Positions 5,606 to 7,202 of a DNA stretch of 7,202 nucleotides are shown here, one piece after another. This DNA comes from Planctomycetota bacterium (lineage in GTDB: Bacteria; Planctomycetota; PUPC01; JACPCR01): positions 1 through 7,202 of the forward strand of contig JASLXP010000887.1 in assembly GCA_030740295.1 (NCBI GenBank). The letters are read 5' to 3'. The translations under genes were made by a program, and so were the position numbers. Position 1 is the stretch's first letter. Every line of letters starts with the position of its first letter. The notes beneath the pieces are model-generated. The model made no database searches. It was given only the letters and a program-made list of their open reading frames with translations, and had not been told where the DNA came from.

Positions 5606-7202
5606 TTCACCAACCTTTCATAGTAGTCCTTGAGGATCGCCCGGTACTCCAGCGGCAGTTCCCTTGCAAAGTTTTCGTTCAGGGCGGCGCGGTTGCGGCG
5701 TCCCAACACTTGCCATTCCACGCGGCCGCCTTTTGGTTTCGTTCCGGTGAGGGCGCCGGGCATGAAGAGTTGCAGGTCAGTCTCTTCACCCGCTTCGTCG
5801 TCAGGCGCGCCTTCCTCCGGCGGTGGCGGAGGCGGCACATCTACGTACTTCAGCACATACTCGAGAATGAAAAAGCGCAGGACTTCGCCGGCCTCGTGCT
5901 GACTCGAGATTGCCGCGGCGCGGTCGGAGGCTTCCAGCTTCGCGGCAGCCATTGAAAGGTACTGATGCGCGGCGGCCAGGTTCGTGTGCGACTTGGATGC
6001 TGGGATGAATGATGCGCACTGTTTTTCGAGCTTGCGCTGTTTTGCGTTGAGGCCGGTCAGTTGCTCCGGCGTGGCGACTCGGGTCTGGCGGGAGAGGTCT
6101 TTCTGATGCGCGGCAAGACCCAGCACGCCCTTGAGCAGCTTGATCTCGGGTGTTGGCTCTTCGGTGACTCCGAGTTCAGGTGGGGGCGCGATCAAATAGG
6201 CCAGGTTCTTCATCAGGAGCTGCAGGTCGGCCGTGTCGGCGATGAGTGCCTCCAGCGCTTCCTCTACCTTTGGCTCCGCCGCGGAGGCATCGCCGGCTTC
6301 CAGTGCCCCTATCGCTTCGGACAATCCGTTCGCGGTCTCGACGAATCGTTGCTGACCGGTCAGCTTCTGCAATTGGCTGCCGAAAGTCTTCACCTTCGAT
6401 TTCAATGCGGCTGCGTCCGGGGCCGTCTTTGCCTTCGTGCGCAGTTGTCGCACGCCGGTTCGGAAACGGGCGCTTTCCGGCACTAGCTCGTGTAAAAACT
6501 CGGACACCTCCAGGGCATAGCGATATTCCGGAGTGATGTGATCGATCTTTGCCCGAATCTCCTGCAGTGTTTCCTCGACGTAGGACTGCGCGTCGATCGC
6601 CTCTTCCACGTCATTGGTCTGCAGGCCGACTGCGGCCGAGTCCATGTCATCCTTGGCAAAGAGCATCACCGTGCCGGTCTCAATCCGGTGCGCCAACGCA
6701 TCCAGGGAATTCAGCACGGCGTCCACCGCATGGATAAGGTTCTTCTGAGGAATGACGAGGCCGGGCAGGTCTTCCGGCTTGCCCTTTTCGGTCGCCGCGG
6801 TCATGTCACGCTGCTCGGCTTCGATCTCCGCCAGTTGCGGGCTCGGGGCGAGGGCGTTCTCCGTGGTTGCGAGCGTGCCCGTGAACGAAGTGCGCAGCGC
6901 CGTCTGTTCCGCGAGCAGTTGGCCGGCCTCTTCGAGTGTATCGAGAGCGTTCTCCTGAAGAGCGATCGCCGGGTCGGGTTTGTTGTCCTTGAGAAGAGGC
7001 GTGGCGTCATTCAGGGCTCGAACAATTCGGTTGAGGCAATCGAGAAGCGGCTGATCGTCTTCGCTGGGTGTTCCCTGGGAACTGTTCCCGTGAATGATGT
7101 TCGTTCGGAATTTCTCAGCGTCCTTGGCCAGCGCCTGGTTCAGCCGGGCCAGCATTGAACTGCTTGCCTTGTCGTCGGCCGCGATGTCTTCGGTCTTTTC
7201 GA
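5602..7202 (-). CDS. Helical/coiled-coil protein of unknown function, N-terminus beyond window
   Basis: The frame is open from the window edge to TGA at 5604-5602 (532 codons); ATG 7155 is only an internal methionine, because 15 sense codons (EKTEDIAADDKASSS) precede it. Numbering from that methionine, residues 1-430 are almost all amphipathic helix with degenerate repeats built on an 'xxQxxLxxxT' theme (LLAEQTALRTSF 80-91; EAEQRDMTAAT 112-122; AAHQKDLSRQT 348-358). Two helix pairs resemble each other (around 278-306 and 394-426). Then come a hinge PPPPPPEE (441-448), an acidic stretch to 460, and a conserved-looking tail ALNENFARELPLEYR...YYERL (491-515). Similar tails occur, as I recall, in large hypothetical proteins of planctomycete and verrucomicrobial gene clusters. 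No membrane segment is visible in this part. The 4-base overlap with the next gene marks a shared transcript. Function not recognised. Confidence 0.9.
   Translation of the reverse strand, partial: EKTEDIAADDKASSSMLARLNQALAKDAEKFRTNIIHGNSSQGTPSEDDQPLLDCLNRIVRALNDATPLLKDNKPDPAIALQENALDTLEEAGQLLAEQTALRTSFTGTLATTENALAPSPQLAEIEAEQRDMTAATEKGKPEDLPGLVIPQKNLIHAVDAVLNSLDALAHRIETGTVMLFAKDDMDSAAVGLQTNDVEEAIDAQSYVEETLQEIRAKIDHITPEYRYALEVSEFLHELVPESARFRTGVRQLRTKAKTAPDAAALKSKVKTFGSQLQKLTGQQRFVETANGLSEAIGALEAGDASAAEPKVEEALEALIADTADLQLLMKNLAYLIAPPPELGVTEEPTPEIKLLKGVLGLAAHQKDLSRQTRVATPEQLTGLNAKQRKLEKQCASFIPASKSHTNLAAAHQYLSMAAAKLEASDRAAAISSQHEAGEVLRFFILEYVLKYVDVPPPPPPEEGAPDDEAGEETDLQLFMPGALTGTKPKGGRVEWQVLGRRNRAALNENFARELPLEYRAILKDYYERLVK

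Overview
The window looks like chromosomal DNA of a GC-rich bacterium, most likely from the Planctomycetota-Verrucomicrobiota (PVC) group. That assignment is an inference from three things. The first is a family of exported squalene-cyclase-fold repeat proteins without a catalytic motif. The second is exported proteins joining degenerate thioredoxin folds to helical/TPR repeats. The third is three classes of small dispersed repeat (CAGGNNN heptads, CCCAGGGC-type hairpins, and TTTGGAGTGC inverted pairs) that I associate from memory with PVC genomes. I see no rRNA, tRNA, CRISPR array, transposase or phage gene.

Everything readable is on the minus strand, so transcription runs from high to low coordinates. 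In that order: (1) 7202-5602, the C-terminal 532 codons of a helical, proline-hinged protein whose start lies outside the window; (2) 5605-4508, an exported 365-aa alpha/alpha-barrel protein, overlapping gene 1 by the 4 bases ATGA; (3) 4507-4210, a 298-base spacer with a mirror-symmetric array of six hairpins; (4) 4209-1471, an exported 912-aa protein with two cysteine-less thioredoxin-like folds and a C-terminal TPR region; (5) 1464-1, the first 488 codons of a tandem paralogue of gene 4. Gene 5 is fully open but has no stop inside the window, so it is easily missed. It starts 6 bases after the stop of gene 4, in the same frame.

Genes 2, 4 and 5 all carry N-terminal export signals, so the cluster probably makes envelope or periplasmic proteins. 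Their job is unknown: the folds are recognisable but the usual catalytic motifs (DXDD of class II terpene cyclases, CXXC of thioredoxins) are absent. Scaffolding or protein-protein interaction is the most economical guess.

The most unusual aspect is that small repeats sit on the 5' ends of all three genes whose starts are visible. A four-copy CAGGTGT array plus a 38-base palindrome encodes the signal-peptide region of gene 2. CAGGNNN heptads supply the Shine-Dalgarno and start codon of gene 4. A REPIN-like inverted pair with compensatory base changes lies in the signal-peptide leader of gene 5.
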